From Bacteroidales bacterium UBA4318 (lineage in GTDB: Bacteria > Bacteroidota > Bacteroidia > Bacteroidales > UBA932), in contig DGUE01000154.1 of assembly GCA_002393895.1 (NCBI GenBank), forward strand, positions 1 to 14,700: a stretch of 14,700 nucleotides of DNA. Direction: 5' to 3'. Of the stretch, positions 13,922 through 14,700 are shown in pieces. Every line of letters begins with the position of its first letter. Within the stretch, counting starts at the first letter, position 1. The position numbers and the translations under genes were made by a program. Under the pieces are notes generated by a model. The model was not told the origin of the DNA and did not search any database. It saw nothing but the letters and a program-made list of their open reading frames with translations.

Positions 13922-14700
13922 CTGACGAAAAGGAATAGTGACATATCCGCCCGGATCTTCGGATTCATAGTACTGTTGCTGGCAACGGCTGCAGTTGCTG
14001 TGCAGTCCCCCTCCGTCCAATCCCGCCTCGTCCGCGAATTCCTGGAGCGAAGCGCAGGCAAGATCGGAGGCAAGGTGGATTTTTCGTCCGTCGACTTCCA
14101 GTCCCCCGGCACAATCGCCCTCAGGGATGTGCTGCTGCTGGACAACAATCCATACACAGACCCCGAGAATACAGGCAACACCACTTGCGATACCATCCTG
14201 TTTGCCAGGGAAATCCGGGGCAACGTCTCCACCGGCATGCTCCTCAAACGCAAGGGCCTGCACCTAAGCAGGGTGGAAGTGCGGGATGCTGATTTCTTCC
14301 TTGCCATGGAGCCGGACGCCCCAGGCTTCATGAATATCAGCAGGGTGCTGGGAGCAGAAGACAAGGACAGCACCTCCGCCGGGCTGCCTGTCAGCATTTC
14401 CCGCATTTACGGAGAGAACATACGTTTCAGGATGTCCGAGTTCAGGAATGCCCCCAAGCCCTGCACCCCTACATCCATCAACTACGACAACCTGGATGCA
14501 CGGATCAGCACCCTCACGGCACATAACCTAAGCATTAAAGACGGGCTCTTTTCCCTGAACGTAGACAACGTCGAGGTGGTAGAAAAATGCGGGGCCGATG
14601 CGAAAGTCAGCGCACGGGTCAATGTCAGCCAAGGAGTAACCCAGATCAGGGACATTCACATCGTCGATTCCTACACCGACATGCGGGCTCCCCTCTATTC
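13922..14700 (+). CDS. tamB: TamB-like translocation and assembly protein, N-terminal part (runs off right edge)
   Basis: Large envelope protein of the TamB/AsmA-like group, thought to bridge inner and outer membranes in outer-membrane protein assembly or lipid transport. About 259 residues are visible and the frame is open to the edge. A basic N-terminus (TKRNSDISAR) precedes a single membrane anchor (about residues 12-28, FGFIVLLLATAAVAV). Then come beta-rich segments such as GGKVDFSSVDFQSPG, TIALRDVLLLDN and HLSRVEVRDADFFL, typical of the family's N-terminal region. The start is unusual: from the in-frame stop TAG 13907-13909 to the anchor there is no ATG, GTG or TTG, and CTG 13922 is the best candidate. 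The position divergent from tsaD agrees with Bacteroidales gene order as I recall it. Family call is good; the start is uncertain. Confidence 0.8.
   Translation, partial: MTKRNSDISARIFGFIVLLLATAAVAVQSPSVQSRLVREFLERSAGKIGGKVDFSSVDFQSPGTIALRDVLLLDNNPYTDPENTGNTTCDTILFAREIRGNVSTGMLLKRKGLHLSRVEVRDADFFLAMEPDAPGFMNISRVLGAEDKDSTSAGLPVSISRIYGENIRFRMSEFRNAPKPCTPTSINYDNLDARISTLTAHNLSIKDGLFSLNVDNVEVVEKCGADAKVSARVNVSQGVTQIRDIHIVDSYTDMRAPLY

Noticed and set aside
1..14700. CRISPR arrays, insertion sequences, prophage or toxin-antitoxin genes
   Set aside because: No regularly spaced direct repeats, transposase or integrase motifs, or phage genes were seen on either strand.

Overview
The window looks like chromosomal DNA from a Bacteroidales bacterium (phylum Bacteroidota), probably a gut or rumen lineage of moderate to high G+C. 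Three things point there. At least seven genes are preceded by the Bacteroidota -7 promoter box TAnnTTTG, and no consistent Shine-Dalgarno sequences are seen. Several products have the Bacteroidota form of their family: an MnmA with a roughly 100-residue insertion, a DnaQ-like exonuclease with a C-terminal extension, and TamB divergent from TsaD. The genes are mostly housekeeping. There is no prophage, insertion sequence, integrase or CRISPR array, so I do not see a new defence or mobile system. The unusual material lies in small-scale structure.

Layout: (1) 1-860, minus: N-terminal part of a periplasmic HtrA/DegP protease, running off the left edge. (2) 937-4522, plus: dnaN (sliding clamp), a DnaQ-like 3'-5' exonuclease and nhaA (Na+/H+ antiporter), with 11-12 nt gaps, from a promoter whose leader carries a 14-bp perfect palindrome. 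(3) 4524-4656: tRNA-Thr(CGT) with its own promoter and terminator. (4) 4682-5809, plus: secreted CE2-like SGNH esterase whose promoter box almost touches its start codon. (5) 5824-10824, minus: a compact four-gene unit mnmA, COG2509-type FAD oxidoreductase, small uncharacterised protein, glnA, with 4-nt and 11-nt overlaps between the first three. (6) 10862-12854, plus: cdd (cytidine deaminase), the small SRP RNA (ffs) and an HI0933/YhiN-family flavoprotein that starts 6 nt after the SRP RNA terminator. (7) 12835-13854, minus: tsaD. (8) 13894-14700, plus: 5' part of tamB, which seems to lack an ATG, GTG or TTG start and runs off the right edge.

Functional themes are DNA replication (clamp plus a likely proofreading-type exonuclease), translation fidelity (tRNA-Thr, MnmA s2U34, TsaD t6A37), protein export and envelope quality control (SRP RNA, HtrA, TamB), and nitrogen and nucleotide metabolism (GlnA, Cdd).

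The most unusual observation is a roughly 220-bp run of palindromes, including a 114-bp element bounded by a 19-bp inverted repeat. It sits in frame inside the small protein gene and encodes its Pro/Gly/Ser-rich linker, which resembles a palindromic repeat element colonising a coding sequence. Secondary points are the dnaN leader palindrome, two stem mismatches in the tRNA, apparently leaderless starts, and the ffs/flavoprotein junction.
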